The notes under the pieces are model-generated. The model did not search any database. It was not told the origin of the DNA and was given only the letters and a program-made list of their open reading frames with translations. Made by a program: the position numbers and the translations under genes. Source: Erysipelotrichaceae bacterium (GTDB lineage Bacteria; Bacillota_I; Bacilli_A; RFN20; CAG-826). From it: DNA of 64,000 nt. Of this stretch, positions 25,384 to 34,870 are shown in pieces. Where the stretch lies: the NCBI GenBank assembly GCA_015059105.1, contig SVBB01000003.1, positions 1 to 64,000 of the forward strand. The letters are read 5' to 3'. Each line of letters opens with the position of its first letter. Position 1 is the stretch's first letter.

Positions 25384-26676
25384 TTGAAAGCAAAATTAGA
25401 ACCAATAAAAGCAATATGTAAAGATTGTGGAGCGGAATTCATTATTGAACCTGCTGAACAAAGATATTTCAAAAGCATTGGATATGAACTTCCAAAGAGA
25501 TGCAAATCATGTTTAAACAAAAGAGCAGTCACTAGGAAAAAAGAAAAACAACAACAGATTGATGTAGCCAAAGCAAGAGAAGCAGAAGAAAGGCAGAAAC
25601 AAAGAGAGGAAGATGAGAAAACTCTCCAAAAGTTATTAAAAGAATCAATTTATAACCAAGGTGCTTTTCCAAATATTGATAAAGATACATTAGTAATTAT
25701 TGGTAATGGATTTGATTTAGCACATAATATTCCTTCTAGTTATTATTGTTTTAGGGATAAAACACACGGAAGTGTTAAAGATGCTTTAGAACTATTCATT
25801 GATGTTGATGATGTATGGGGAGATTTTGAAAACAATCTTGCATATTTAGATAGAGAGAAAGTACTCCTATCTATGTGGTTAGAAAAAGATATTAATGGTG
25901 TCCTTGAAGAAGAGGATGATGATTTCTCCGCGGCTGATTTCTATATGAGTATAGATTCAGGTGGATGGGCAATAGATACAATAGTAAACGAATTACCAAT
26001 TGCTTTTAGAAGATGGATTAATTCTTTGGTAGTTGATGGAAGAGAGCCTATATATAACTTATTTAAGGATGCACATTATTTATCATTTAACTATACTGAA
26101 ACGCTAGAGACTGTTTACGGAATTGATAAGAATAATATTAATTATATTCACGGAGATAGAAGGAACAAAAAACGTCCATTAGTTCTTGGCCACGGCAATG
26201 ATGGAAATGCGGTCTTTGACCAGTGGTGGGAAAAGAACAAAAATAGAAAAGATCTACAACCATATCTTTATAACAAGAAAGGTAAAAGGATTAGAAACGA
26301 TAATCCTGTCTATTTAGCGTATTTCCTAGAAGACGAGATTAAAGGCAATTGGCATAATCAAACAAATTACGATTATATTGAATGTTGTACTCGAAAGATA
26401 GAAGAATACTATGATGACTCAGCAAAGAAGATAAACGAAGTAATAAAGGCTAATGAGAATTATTTCAAAAGTTTATCAGATATCAAAAGAATAGTAACAA
26501 TTGGACATTCGCTATCTAAAGTTGATATCCCATATTTCAAACAAATACATGAAAATGTGAACAAGGATACTGAGTGGTATATTGGCTTCCATTCTTTAAA
26601 AGATTATAAAAGAATTGAAGGTTTTATGAGAGAACTTAATCTTTATAGTAAAAAGGTCTACATATTCAGAACTTAA
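25384..26676 (+). CDS. AbiH-family abortive infection protein with N-terminal zinc ribbon
   Basis: A 430-aa protein. Residues 12-46 form a CxxC...CxxC zinc ribbon (ICKDCGAEF...[11 protein letters not shown]) followed by a charged coiled-coil linker (about 47-90, rich in E, K, Q). From about 100 the AbiH domain begins: [58 protein letters not shown] and [13 protein letters not shown]. AbiH proteins act in abortive phage infection; the mechanism is unknown. The start is a TTG with AGGA 7 nt upstream. It stands alone between gene fragments, as expected for a movable defence gene. The zinc-ribbon fusion is the unusual part. Confidence 0.85.
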   Translation: MKAKLEPIKAICKDCGAEFIIEPAEQRYFKSIGYELPKRCKSCLNKRAVTRKKEKQQQIDVAKAREAEERQKQREEDEKTLQKLLKESIYNQGAFPNIDKDTLVIIGNGFDLAHNIPSSYYCFRDKTHGSVKDALELFIDVDDVWGDFENNLAYLDREKVLLSMWLEKDINGVLEEEDDDFSAADFYMSIDSGGWAIDTIVNELPIAFRRWINSLVVDGREPIYNLFKDAHYLSFNYTETLETVYGIDKNNINYIHGDRRNKKRPLVLGHGNDGNAVFDQWWEKNKNRKDLQPYLYNKKGKRIRNDNPVYLAYFLEDEIKGNWHNQTNYDYIECCTRKIEEYYDDSAKKINEVIKANENYFKSLSDIKRIVTIGHSLSKVDIPYFKQIHENVNKDTEWYIGFHSLKDYKRIEGFMRELNLYSKKVYIFRT

Positions 26677-26693
26677 CTAACTTGGAAACTAAT

Positions 26694-26948
26694 ATGAAAA
26701 CAATTTCGGATAACTTTAGAACGTCATCAATCCAATGTGTGATGAAGAGAATTAATGCTAAAGGTGTTAATATCATCATCTATGAACCAACATTAGAAGA
26801 TGGAAGTGAATTCTTTGGTTCTAAAGTTGTTAACGATTTAGACACATTCAAAAAACTATCTAACTGCATCATTGCGAATAGATATGACTCTTGTTTAGAT
26901 GACGTTGAAGATAAAGTGTATACGAGAGATTTATTTAGAAGAGATTAG
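26694..26948 (+). pseudogene. C-terminal fragment of UDP-glucose 6-dehydrogenase
   Basis: About 85 codons match the end of Ugd-type dehydrogenases: [70 protein letters not shown]. The N-terminal Rossmann and catalytic domains are missing. The stop is normal. It lies 17 nt after the abiH stop and is another 3' end of a polysaccharide gene left behind a defence gene. Confidence 0.85.
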
Positions 26949-26987
26949 ATATAGGAAAGCTCCCACATATCAAATAATGAAAACAAA

Positions 26988-27752
26988 ATGAACAAAGAAA
27001 AGAAAACTGTTAACAGCATGAATGACGAACCAATCACCGAAGAAGAATTTAAGAGGCTAAAACGAAAGTTAGATAAAACACTAAAAAAGTCTCTTCCAAA
27101 GAATAAAAAGCAATGGAACTTATTCATTATTTTTTGCTTGGTTACGGCTATATCTTTGGCTGGTGTATTCCTTTTTGCTTTTCTTGCTTGTGGTGCATGT
27201 AGAGATATTGGTCTAGCTATTTCATCTGGCCTATTTGGCTCTGGTGTTTATGCAACGTTAATAGAATTGTTGAACATAAGAAACAACAAGGCAAAGAAAT
27301 ATGAATTACTGCTTGGATTAAAATTCTTCTGTATAAACTTCATAACTTTTATGGGGTATGGGACTGGAAAAAATGAAGAAACACATAATTACCATGAATG
27401 GGCCACAATAGTAATAGATGAATATCTTGTGAACGGCACGGTTCCTAATGACTTATATGAGAGATTATATGATATCGAAAGACAATGCATAAAATTCTCT
27501 GAAAAGTCTTTCCATGAATATGATAACCCATATATTACCAACAATACCATTTCGACAATTAATTCGCTTAATGCGTGGTGTAGAAGAGCAGAAAATGCTC
27601 TTAAAGAAAGAGGAACAATCAAAGTTATTCTTGAACAATATCTAATAAAAGTTTTGCCACGCCTTATCTTAGGGATTTTTCCCGAGTTAAGTGATGAATT
27701 TGATAAAGAACGTTCTTTTAAAGATTTAGATAGTTTTGATGAGATTGAATAA
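26988..27752 (+). CDS. Two-helix membrane protein, partner of the HEPN-like gene
   Basis: A 254-aa protein with a charged, coiled-coil-prone N-terminus (about 1-45), two membrane helices (about 46-72 and 77-95, small-residue rich) and a helical cytosolic domain to the C-terminus. No known family recognised. Its TAA overlaps the ATG of the next gene (TAATG), so the pair is co-translated. The topology resembles membrane components of two-gene phage defence systems, which is inference only. An alternative start is the ATG at 27018. Confidence 0.6.
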   Translation: MNKEKKTVNSMNDEPITEEEFKRLKRKLDKTLKKSLPKNKKQWNLFIIFCLVTAISLAGVFLFAFLACGACRDIGLAISSGLFGSGVYATLIELLNIRNNKAKKYELLLGLKFFCINFITFMGYGTGKNEETHNYHEWATIVIDEYLVNGTVPNDLYERLYDIERQCIKFSEKSFHEYDNPYITNNTISTINSLNAWCRRAENALKERGTIKVILEQYLIKVLPRLILGIFPELSDEFDKERSFKDLDSFDEIE

Positions 27753-29347
27753 TGACTCCAGACGATTATAACCAAACAAATAACATAGAATATGCAAACA
27801 CAAAACTCGGAAATGAAATGTGGGTTCAGGTATGCGGTCAAATGGAAGGCGAACAAAGGCGCTTGTTGTTTTGTGCTTTGATTGACAAAGACACTAATGA
27901 CATTTTTCTTGACCAATTAGGAAATAGCATATCTGATGAAGAACCGGTTGGGTTTTCCAAAATTGGTGATGATATTCAGTATTCATATGGAAAATATGAT
28001 GGCATTAGTTATTTAGTGCGATATAGAGAATTTCATGAGATTAGAAAAGGCTATTATGAATTGTGCGATGAGATTCTTCTTAACTTCAACGCATATAAAG
28101 ATGGAGAAAAATATTATTGTGTAAAAGAGGACGGAACCATTGATGAAATGGCAAGATATTTATCTAATGGTGGTATTCAAATCAAAAATTCTTATTTGAG
28201 GAGATTTGCCGCTATTAAACAAATGAATCTTGCGCTCGAATTTGATTTCTATTTTAATTCAGATACTTCGTTTGGAACCGATGTTAATGATAACTTTGAG
28301 TATAGAAACGAAAAAATCAGATACGAATTTTATTCAGGAGATACTGGTAGAAATAATTATTTTTCTAGATTGTTAGGAAGAAAGATAATTGAGTGTGGAC
28401 CAGTCGAATCTAGTGGTGTTTGGCCTTTTGAGAAAGAAAAAGAATACGCTGATTTTATTGTTGGATGCGATAGCGAAGGTAACCCAATTAAAAGCACTTG
28501 CGATTATAATAACTTGAACAACTATTTTGTTTGCAAACCAGGTCGATTTTTCTATTTATCCCCAGTCGCTTTCAAAAGAGAAGTGTTAAGAAAATATTTG
28601 GATCATCCAGATATTTATAGAATTGAAGAGAACCATTTGTGTTGCGGTAAATTATGGGGCATAGAACTGGATTTAAATCACGCTGATTATGTATTTGCAT
28701 ATCTGGGTGACCTTGGCAGAGACTTGCCAGAAAGCGAATATTCACATTGGTTGGCATACAATGTCTTAACAGATGAGGGGTTAAGCGAAAATGCTATTAA
28801 AAGGGATTTTGGTGGACTATTTACTGAAGCCGCTAACCCAGATTATATTTTTCAATCTGTTTTCGAACAAGCAAAAAAGAAATGGCTTGAAAAATATGGT
28901 TGGGATTTGTTCTTAGAATTAACAGATGATGATCAATATTGCTATCAAAATGCAATTATGCCTCTTGTTAACGAACAGCATGAGTTTGATTCGTTATGCC
29001 TTACCCTTTCAAAAATAACAATTGATTCGATAAATGTTGAGGGGATTAAAAATGCTGACTCAACAATTAACTCAGATATCAAAGGTTCTTTGAATATGCT
29101 CCAATCATTTTTAACTAGTAGCGGTGCAGATAGTGAAAATGTTGAAACAATTATAGGCAATATGAGAATTGTTCAATCATTAAGGTCGCAGTTAACAGGC
29201 CATAGAAAAAGTTCTAATTTAGAAAAAACCTATAAGAAATATGGAATGGATGAATTAATCAAGGACAAGGATTTTGTATCTGCTTCAAAAATAGTTTTTG
29301 AGTTATTAACTAATGCGCTAAAAGGTATAATTAATATTATTTTATGA
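27752..29347 (+). CDS. Unknown protein with a possible C-terminal HEPN-like motif
   Basis: A soluble protein of 531 aa with no domain I can name. The first 330 residues look like a beta-rich domain with cysteines (LCCGKLWGIELDLNHADYVFAYLGDLGRDLP). The last 150 are helical and contain R478-SQLTG-H484, an R-x5-H arrangement like that of HEPN RNases, in an all-alpha setting. It is translationally coupled to the two-helix membrane protein. The sequence LAYNVLTDEGLSENAIKRDFGG and its acidic continuation look conserved. RNase activity is a hypothesis. The gene lies among defence genes and is followed by transposase debris. Confidence 0.5.
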   Translation: MTPDDYNQTNNIEYANTKLGNEMWVQVCGQMEGEQRRLLFCALIDKDTNDIFLDQLGNSISDEEPVGFSKIGDDIQYSYGKYDGISYLVRYREFHEIRKGYYELCDEILLNFNAYKDGEKYYCVKEDGTIDEMARYLSNGGIQIKNSYLRRFAAIKQMNLALEFDFYFNSDTSFGTDVNDNFEYRNEKIRYEFYSGDTGRNNYFSRLLGRKIIECGPVESSGVWPFEKEKEYADFIVGCDSEGNPIKSTCDYNNLNNYFVCKPGRFFYLSPVAFKREVLRKYLDHPDIYRIEENHLCCGKLWGIELDLNHADYVFAYLGDLGRDLPESEYSHWLAYNVLTDEGLSENAIKRDFGGLFTEAANPDYIFQSVFEQAKKKWLEKYGWDLFLELTDDDQYCYQNAIMPLVNEQHEFDSLCLTLSKITIDSINVEGIKNADSTINSDIKGSLNMLQSFLTSSGADSENVETIIGNMRIVQSLRSQLTGHRKSSNLEKTYKKYGMDELIKDKDFVSASKIVFELLTNALKGIINIIL

Positions 29348-29477
29348 AGCGCTGTGAAGTAATCTAATTCGCCATTGCTAAGAGACAGAAATAATTAGAA
29401 AGAATCGTATGCCTAAAAGATAGCCATATCTAGCACTGTTCGAAGTTTCGTACAGGTGTTCAAAAGTTCGTTCAAGT

Positions 29478-29612
29478 CTATTTAATAAACTGTTTTATAG
29501 ATAGCTCCTTAGGAAGTCTTTCTGCCATTGGTAAGAGATCTTCAATAGGAGCTTTTGTTATATTATCAAGAACGTATTCAATAATTACAAACCGAATTCT
29601 TAAAGGGTTTTA
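29478..29612 (-). pseudogene. Remnant of a transposase C-terminus (IS66-like)
   Basis: On the minus strand the open stretch reads FVIIEYVLDNITKAPIEDLL then PMAERLPKELSIKQFIK and a stop. This resembles the end of IS66-type transposases (a DL-L-P-x-x-x-x-LP-E-L pattern). Nothing else of the element is seen. It lies in the gap 29348-29678, which otherwise shows no gene. Confidence 0.4.
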
Positions 29613-29678
29613 GGAAGAGATAAGTAGTTGTTTTAACAAAAACTTGCAAATCAGCATTTTGTAAAATATATTATAATT

Positions 29679-30770
29679 ATGATTAAAGAATTAACAGATA
29701 AGTTGTTATCATCTTGTGGTAATGGCAAAACTAAGATTATTTATGGCCCAAAAAAAGCTGGTAAACATATTTTTCTTTTTAATGTTTTTAGTAAATGCCT
29801 ATTAGATAATTCGTTTACTGTTATTGATACAAGGGGAAAGCATATAAGCGACTTGGATAAGCTCTTACAAGATAATTATTCGGAGCTAACCTTTGGATCA
29901 GCCCATCGTATTTTATTAGTGGATGATCCTCTCTTTTACGAATGTCCTGAAAAAATAATTGATTTAGGCGCCAATAGCGGAAGTATCGATGTATTTGTTA
30001 TTAGCGATAAAAACATTGAATATAGTTTAGCTGATAAAATGACTCTCTTAAGAGGAAGATATGAACTATTTTATTTTCCATATCCAATGTTTGAAAATTT
30101 AGATCCTCTTAGTACCGGTGGTCTTTATTATGGCTCTGACTTATTTTCATTTGATTTAATAGACAAAAAACTATTGCCTTTAACAAAAGCGATTTTATCT
30201 TTTAAAGGGAAGCCTTGTTCGTTAAGGGACATACAATCCAAATTACCAAAAGACACATCTTTGGCCCTCCCATCAATTGCTAAATACATTAATATGCTGT
30301 GTGAAGACTGTTTTTTTACAACAGTTGAGAGAATAGATGTAAAGAATGGAATGCCGTTGACCGGAAAGAAATGCTATATCCCGTCAACCCTTTCAATGTA
30401 TGAACATGAACTAATTGTAAAAATGGACTACGAGGATTTAGCGGGTATATTAACCACAAATAGATTATTGTTTGATGGATGGAATTTGTTTTCTGGTGTA
30501 TACCATTATCAGCCAACTTTTTTAAACAAACGCCGCTATGCTGTTAATAACGAAACAATCGTGCTTCGTAAAAACGATCAATGGTTTATTTTATTTTTTA
30601 GAGAATCGGTTTATAGCGATTATCCTCATTTCTATACAAATGTTAAAACTTTTATGCAAAAGATATTAATAACATATGATTCTTTTAAGAACTACTACCA
30701 TGATCATGGGATAATAGTTTATCCAATAATGCCACTTCTTATTGGAGGTCTAAAATTAAATGGAATTTAA
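29679..30770 (+). CDS. ATPase-like protein with altered P-loop, first of a tandem pair
   Basis: A 363-aa protein with IIYGPKKAGKHIFLFNVF near 20-37, a P-loop where the usual S/T after GK is H, and a Walker-B-like ILLVDD near 88-93. A winged-helix-like segment with SLRDIQSKLP-TSLALPSIAKYINMLCEDC lies near 190-215 and a domain similar to the DUF4143 side of AAA_14 ATPases follows. It overlaps the next gene, which has intact ATPase motifs, by 11 nt. The first protein may be a regulatory or catalytically dead partner of the second. No AAA_14 annotation could be confirmed here. Confidence 0.55.
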   Translation: MIKELTDKLLSSCGNGKTKIIYGPKKAGKHIFLFNVFSKCLLDNSFTVIDTRGKHISDLDKLLQDNYSELTFGSAHRILLVDDPLFYECPEKIIDLGANSGSIDVFVISDKNIEYSLADKMTLLRGRYELFYFPYPMFENLDPLSTGGLYYGSDLFSFDLIDKKLLPLTKAILSFKGKPCSLRDIQSKLPKDTSLALPSIAKYINMLCEDCFFTTVERIDVKNGMPLTGKKCYIPSTLSMYEHELIVKMDYEDLAGILTTNRLLFDGWNLFSGVYHYQPTFLNKRRYAVNNETIVLRKNDQWFILFFRESVYSDYPHFYTNVKTFMQKILITYDSFKNYYHDHGIIVYPIMPLLIGGLKLNGI

Positions 30771-31980
30771 AAGATTGAAAGAAAGACAAGAATTAATTGA
30801 TTCTATTGGTAAAGATAAAATCAAGGTTATCACTGGACTAAGAAGATGTGGAAAGAGTTACTTGCTTAACACTATTTTTAAAAAGTATCTTCTGGACAAT
30901 GGCTTCAATGAAACAAATATTGTTGAAATAGATTTATTAAGGAAGGATTTTAATGTTAGGTCGAAAGACCAACTATTTAACATTATCGAAGAAAGAATAA
31001 CTAGAGATACAAAGTTTGTTTTTATTGATGAAGTCCAGTTGGCGGGCGATGGGTTCGCAGAGATATTAAAAATTGAATTTTACAATCACCAAGATATTGA
31101 TTTTTATGTAACTGGATCAAATAGCAAAACCCTTTCATCAATGGTGGTGAGAGAATTAGGAATGGATGCAAAGGAAATTAAAGTAAATCCTTTGACGTAT
31201 TCTGAGGTTGTTCAAGACTATGATGGTTTTACGGTTCAAGATTATTTAGAATATGGTGGCATACCATATATATTGATTCGCGATGAAAAGGAGAGGGTTT
31301 CAGAACTGTTTTCTCTATTTAACAAGACATATATTTCAGATATTTTAGATAGGTGTAAGACTAACCTAATAACTGATAGAGATGTAAAAGAAATCATCAA
31401 GAAAGTTCTTAAAGATACCACTAGCGAGATAAGTGATGTTAATATTGCAGACAAGATTACAAAGAAAAGCAATTGTAAACAAACTGAAAAGATATCCGTA
31501 AGAAGCGAAGTCGCAGACGTTATAAAAAAAGCTAAAGAGTCGTACTTGTTTATAGAATTTAATGATGATGAGGAAAACGAATCAGATATTAATAAGCCAT
31601 ACAAAGGATATTGTATAGATATAGGATTATATAATGTTGACAATAAAGGGAATTTCCCTGGGCAATTAGAAAATGCCGTATTTTTAGAACTATATCTTAA
31701 TGGTATTGTAGTACATGGCGGGTCAGTCCAAAGAGAAGATGGCTCGACTGGGAAAATAGATTTTGAGTTTTCTCATAATTCAGCAACTACACAAATACAG
31801 GTGTGCTATATTCTCAACGATGGTAATTGGGATCGTGAAATAATGAATTTAGTAGATGGAGGTTCGTCAATTAATAAAATATTGGTTTATTACAAAGATG
31901 AGTCAACAAAACCATCCTATGATGTTAAAAAAGTATCAATAAATGATTTTCTCAAGGAAGGAATTATGAAATACATTTAA
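30760..31980 (+). CDS. AAA_14/DUF4143-type ATPase
   Basis: A 406-aa member of the AAA_14 + DUF4143 family. It has VITGLRRCGKSYLLNTIF (Walker A, about 24-41), KFVFIDEVQ (Walker B, about 87-95), FYVTGSNSKTLS (sensor, about 117), INPLTYSEVV-like VNPLTYSEVV and LEYGGIPYIL. A C-terminal domain has GKIDFEFSHNSATTQIQVCYIL, the nuclease-like D-x-n-Q-V pattern of DUF4143. GGAGG precedes the ATG by 10 nt. The family is common in gut bacteria, often as orphan genes of unknown role. The overlap with an upstream partner of similar layout is notable. Confidence 0.8.
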   Translation: MEFKRLKERQELIDSIGKDKIKVITGLRRCGKSYLLNTIFKKYLLDNGFNETNIVEIDLLRKDFNVRSKDQLFNIIEERITRDTKFVFIDEVQLAGDGFAEILKIEFYNHQDIDFYVTGSNSKTLSSMVVRELGMDAKEIKVNPLTYSEVVQDYDGFTVQDYLEYGGIPYILIRDEKERVSELFSLFNKTYISDILDRCKTNLITDRDVKEIIKKVLKDTTSEISDVNIADKITKKSNCKQTEKISVRSEVADVIKKAKESYLFIEFNDDEENESDINKPYKGYCIDIGLYNVDNKGNFPGQLENAVFLELYLNGIVVHGGSVQREDGSTGKIDFEFSHNSATTQIQVCYILNDGNWDREIMNLVDGGSSINKILVYYKDESTKPSYDVKKVSINDFLKEGIMKYI

Positions 31981-32049
31981 CAAAACATAGAAATGCAAGT
32001 TTTTGTAAATCAGCAACCTATGTTTGCTATTGTGTATTTTTTGTTTTTT

Positions 32050-32055
32050 TTGACA
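32050..32055 (+). promoter_or_regulatory. Possible -35 box for the primase-helicase gene
   Basis: TTGACA at 32050-32055 is a consensus -35. Seventeen bases downstream is CAAAAT, a poor -10, and an alternative TATAAA is too close. The gene at 32153 has its own upstream spacer of 172 bp, so a separate promoter is expected. Confidence 0.3.
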
Positions 32056-32152
32056 ATTATTGGTATAAAAAACAAAATCATTTCCGTTTTTGTTATTTGT
32101 TATACGACAGTATTCAATTCAATACAATTTGTGTAGATGGTAATATTTGAGT

Positions 32153-34870
32153 ATGGACGATAAAGATTTATTGATTGCAGAATTAAGAAACGAGAACGAG
32201 TATCTTAAAAAACTTTTGGTAAGTCATAACATTGGTTTTGAAAAGCCAAAAGAAATAACGCGATATAACTTAACAAGTGATGAAAAGATAAAATCTTGTT
32301 TATCATATTTTGTTGGTAGAGATGATATATTCGCATATCAATATATTACGAGTGAAGGCAAGAAACAGTTTTATCCAGTGTGTAAAGGGAGGGTGAACTT
32401 AACAGGGTATTGTTCCAGGCGATGCAACGAATGTGATAACAAACAATATGTTGGATTAACAGAAAATGAGGTAAAACGACATCTAGTTGGCAACGATTTA
32501 TTTGGTATGTATCCATTATTAGATGGAGATGTATGTCGTCTATTAGCAATTGTTTTTGATGATGAAGATTATAAAGAAAGTGCTTTAGCATTTTCTTCAA
32601 TCTGCAAGAAATATAATTTAGACAATCTTGTTGAAATATCTTCCTCTGGATGTGGTGCGCATATTTGGCTCTTCTTTAATAGCGATATAAAAGCAGCTAA
32701 GGTCAGAAGATTAGGCTCTTATTTATTATATGAAGCGATGGATAGTTCTAAAGGCATCAACTTTGATTCTTTAGATAGAATGTTTCCTTCTCAGGACTAT
32801 GTTCCTAAAAACGGATATGGAAACCTAATAGCCTTACCACTTCAAGGCAAGAAAGCAAAAGAAGGCAAAACCGTATTTGTGGATAACAATTTTATTCCTT
32901 ATGATTTGAAGGATCAGATAAATGTTCTATTGTCCACCAAAAAGATAACAGAAGAGGAAATTGATATTTTGCTTAAAGAATTTAAAGAAAACGATTTCTT
33001 TCCTCTTCTTTCTAAAAATGTTCTTAAAAACATCAAACTAAACAGAAATGATTTTGCTAAAGAAATAGTCATTATCAAGCAAAATGAAATAGTGGTTCCT
33101 AAAGCAGGGCTAAATGATAGAAGCGTTAGATTTATCTACCGATTAGCAAGTCTTCCTAACCCTCAGTATTATGAAGCTCAACAACAAAGAAGATCAGTGT
33201 ATAACGTACCAAGAGTGTTAAAACTATATAGTGAAGATGAATCATTTATTTATCTTCCGCGTGGATGTTATGAAGATTTGATTAAGGTGTTGAACTTCTT
33301 TGATGTCAAAATCAATTTGGTAGATAAACAAGTTAATGGTGATTTAATAACTGTCTCATTCAAAGGCTCTTTAAAAGAATATCAAAAAGACGGGTTAGAT
33401 AAATTGCTCAAATATGATAACGGCTTATTCGTTGCTCCTCCAGCATTTGGAAAAACAGTGACTGCAATTGCCTTGATTGCAGAACTTAAGACAAACACCT
33501 TAATTATTGTCCCTAGTATTGCTTTATTAAGTCAATGGAATGAAAGATTAAATCAATTCTTGGAAGTTGGGTATGAATATAAAAAAGAAAAAGATAAATT
33601 TGGTGTTTATCATGGTTCAAAAAAGAAATTGACTAACAAAATAGATGTTGCCTGTATTGATTCTTTGGTAGGGGAAGAAGGAGATGAAATATTAAAACAT
33701 TACGGACTAGTTATCCTTGATGAGGTACACCATATCGGTGCTATTACTTATGAAAAAGTCGTGAGAAAGTGTTATAGCAAATATCTATATGGTTTTACCG
33801 CTACCCCAAAAAGAAGCGACAAGAATGAAAAGATTATTTATAAGACCATAGGGGATATTCGTTATCAATATAAAGATAATGGGGACGCTTTAGAAAAGAT
33901 ATTAAAACCCGAATTCACATTCTTTACTTTTTCTTCGCTTGATAGGACTATGGGTTATGCAGATATGTTAAGTGCATTATTGAATGACGAAGAAAGAAAT
34001 AAAAAAATTGCTGACGACATCAGAAAAGCATATAAGCAAAAAAGAAACTCATTGGTCTTAACAGATAGAATAGAGCATATTAATATTCTTAGAAATCTTT
34101 TGGATGATTTAGACAATGTGTTTATCATAAACGGTCAGTTATCAAAGAATGAAAAGGATGATTTCTATAAAAACATACGTAGTGTTAGAAATGGATTTGT
34201 CATTATATCAACAGGAAAATTCATCGGTGAAGGGTTTGATGATAAAAGGTTAGATACATTGTTTATTGTTTCCCCATTTAGATGGAATGGTACATTGGAA
34301 CAGTATGTTGGAAGACTTCATCGTTCTAACGAAGACAAGCATAGTGTAGAAGTACATGATTATATCGATATTAACGTAGGATTATTCGCGAATATGTATC
34401 ACGAAAGATTAAGAGGATATCGCAAACTCGGTTATATCATTGATGGTGATGAAGTTGTATTTGAAAAGAAAATATATTCTACTTATGATTATCGAAATAA
34501 ACTATTAGATGATATAAAAGAATCTAAGACAGAAGTGGTGTTTGTAATTAATAGTTATGAAATAGAATCGCTTAAAGAACTGCTTGATGTTGGTAATAGA
34601 ATTAAAGTATACATTTCTGCAAAGAGCGAAATAGAACACAAGAATATTGCCGGTTTATATAAAACAACATTGGAAATCAACGCGGTTATTATTGACAATA
34701 AAATAATGTGGTATGGTGGTATCAACCCATTCAAAACAAGTACATTTAATGATTCAATTATGCGAATCAATGATAAAGATGTGGCTAGTAATGTTCTAAA
34801 AGAACTCGAATCTAATAAAAATATTAGCAAAACAGCAATTCTTCTTAACCATTACCCTTCTACTAAGTAA
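32153..34870 (+). CDS. TOTE-type primase-helicase: AEP domain + SF2 helicase + PLD-like domain
   Basis: A 905-aa protein with a short coiled coil (about 1-25) and then an archaeo-eukaryotic primase domain of the TOTE conflict type: FVGRDDIFAYQYIT, a zinc-binding stretch CSRRCNECDN, YPLLDGDVCRLLAIVFDDEDY with the acidic metal site, SSSGCGAHIWLFF, and FPSQDYVPKNGYGNLIALPLQ. An SF2 helicase follows (APPAFGKTVTA Walker A about 427, DEVHHIG, FTATPKRSD, GEGFDD, QYVGRLHR). The last 130 residues resemble a PLD domain ending IDNKIMWYGGINPF, but the HxK histidine is not seen. TOTE modules are predicted anti-mobile-element systems; usual partner genes are not evident nearby. Start at ATG 32153 rather than TTG 32147. 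Confidence 0.85.
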   Translation: MDDKDLLIAELRNENEYLKKLLVSHNIGFEKPKEITRYNLTSDEKIKSCLSYFVGRDDIFAYQYITSEGKKQFYPVCKGRVNLTGYCSRRCNECDNKQYVGLTENEVKRHLVGNDLFGMYPLLDGDVCRLLAIVFDDEDYKESALAFSSICKKYNLDNLVEISSSGCGAHIWLFFNSDIKAAKVRRLGSYLLYEAMDSSKGINFDSLDRMFPSQDYVPKNGYGNLIALPLQGKKAKEGKTVFVDNNFIPYDLKDQINVLLSTKKITEEEIDILLKEFKENDFFPLLSKNVLKNIKLNRNDFAKEIVIIKQNEIVVPKAGLNDRSVRFIYRLASLPNPQYYEAQQQRRSVYNVPRVLKLYSEDESFIYLPRGCYEDLIKVLNFFDVKINLVDKQVNGDLITVSFKGSLKEYQKDGLDKLLKYDNGLFVAPPAFGKTVTAIALIAELKTNTLIIVPSIALLSQWNERLNQFLEVGYEYKKEKDKFGVYHGSKKKLTNKIDVACIDSLVGEEGDEILKHYGLVILDEVHHIGAITYEKVVRKCYSKYLYGFTATPKRSDKNEKIIYKTIGDIRYQYKDNGDALEKILKPEFTFFTFSSLDRTMGYADMLSALLNDEERNKKIADDIRKAYKQKRNSLVLTDRIEHINILRNLLDDLDNVFIINGQLSKNEKDDFYKNIRSVRNGFVIISTGKFIGEGFDDKRLDTLFIVSPFRWNGTLEQYVGRLHRSNEDKHSVEVHDYIDINVGLFANMYHERLRGYRKLGYIIDGDEVVFEKKIYSTYDYRNKLLDDIKESKTEVVFVINSYEIESLKELLDVGNRIKVYISAKSEIEHKNIAGLYKTTLEINAVIIDNKIMWYGGINPFKTSTFNDSIMRINDKDVASNVLKELESNKNISKTAILLNHYPSTK

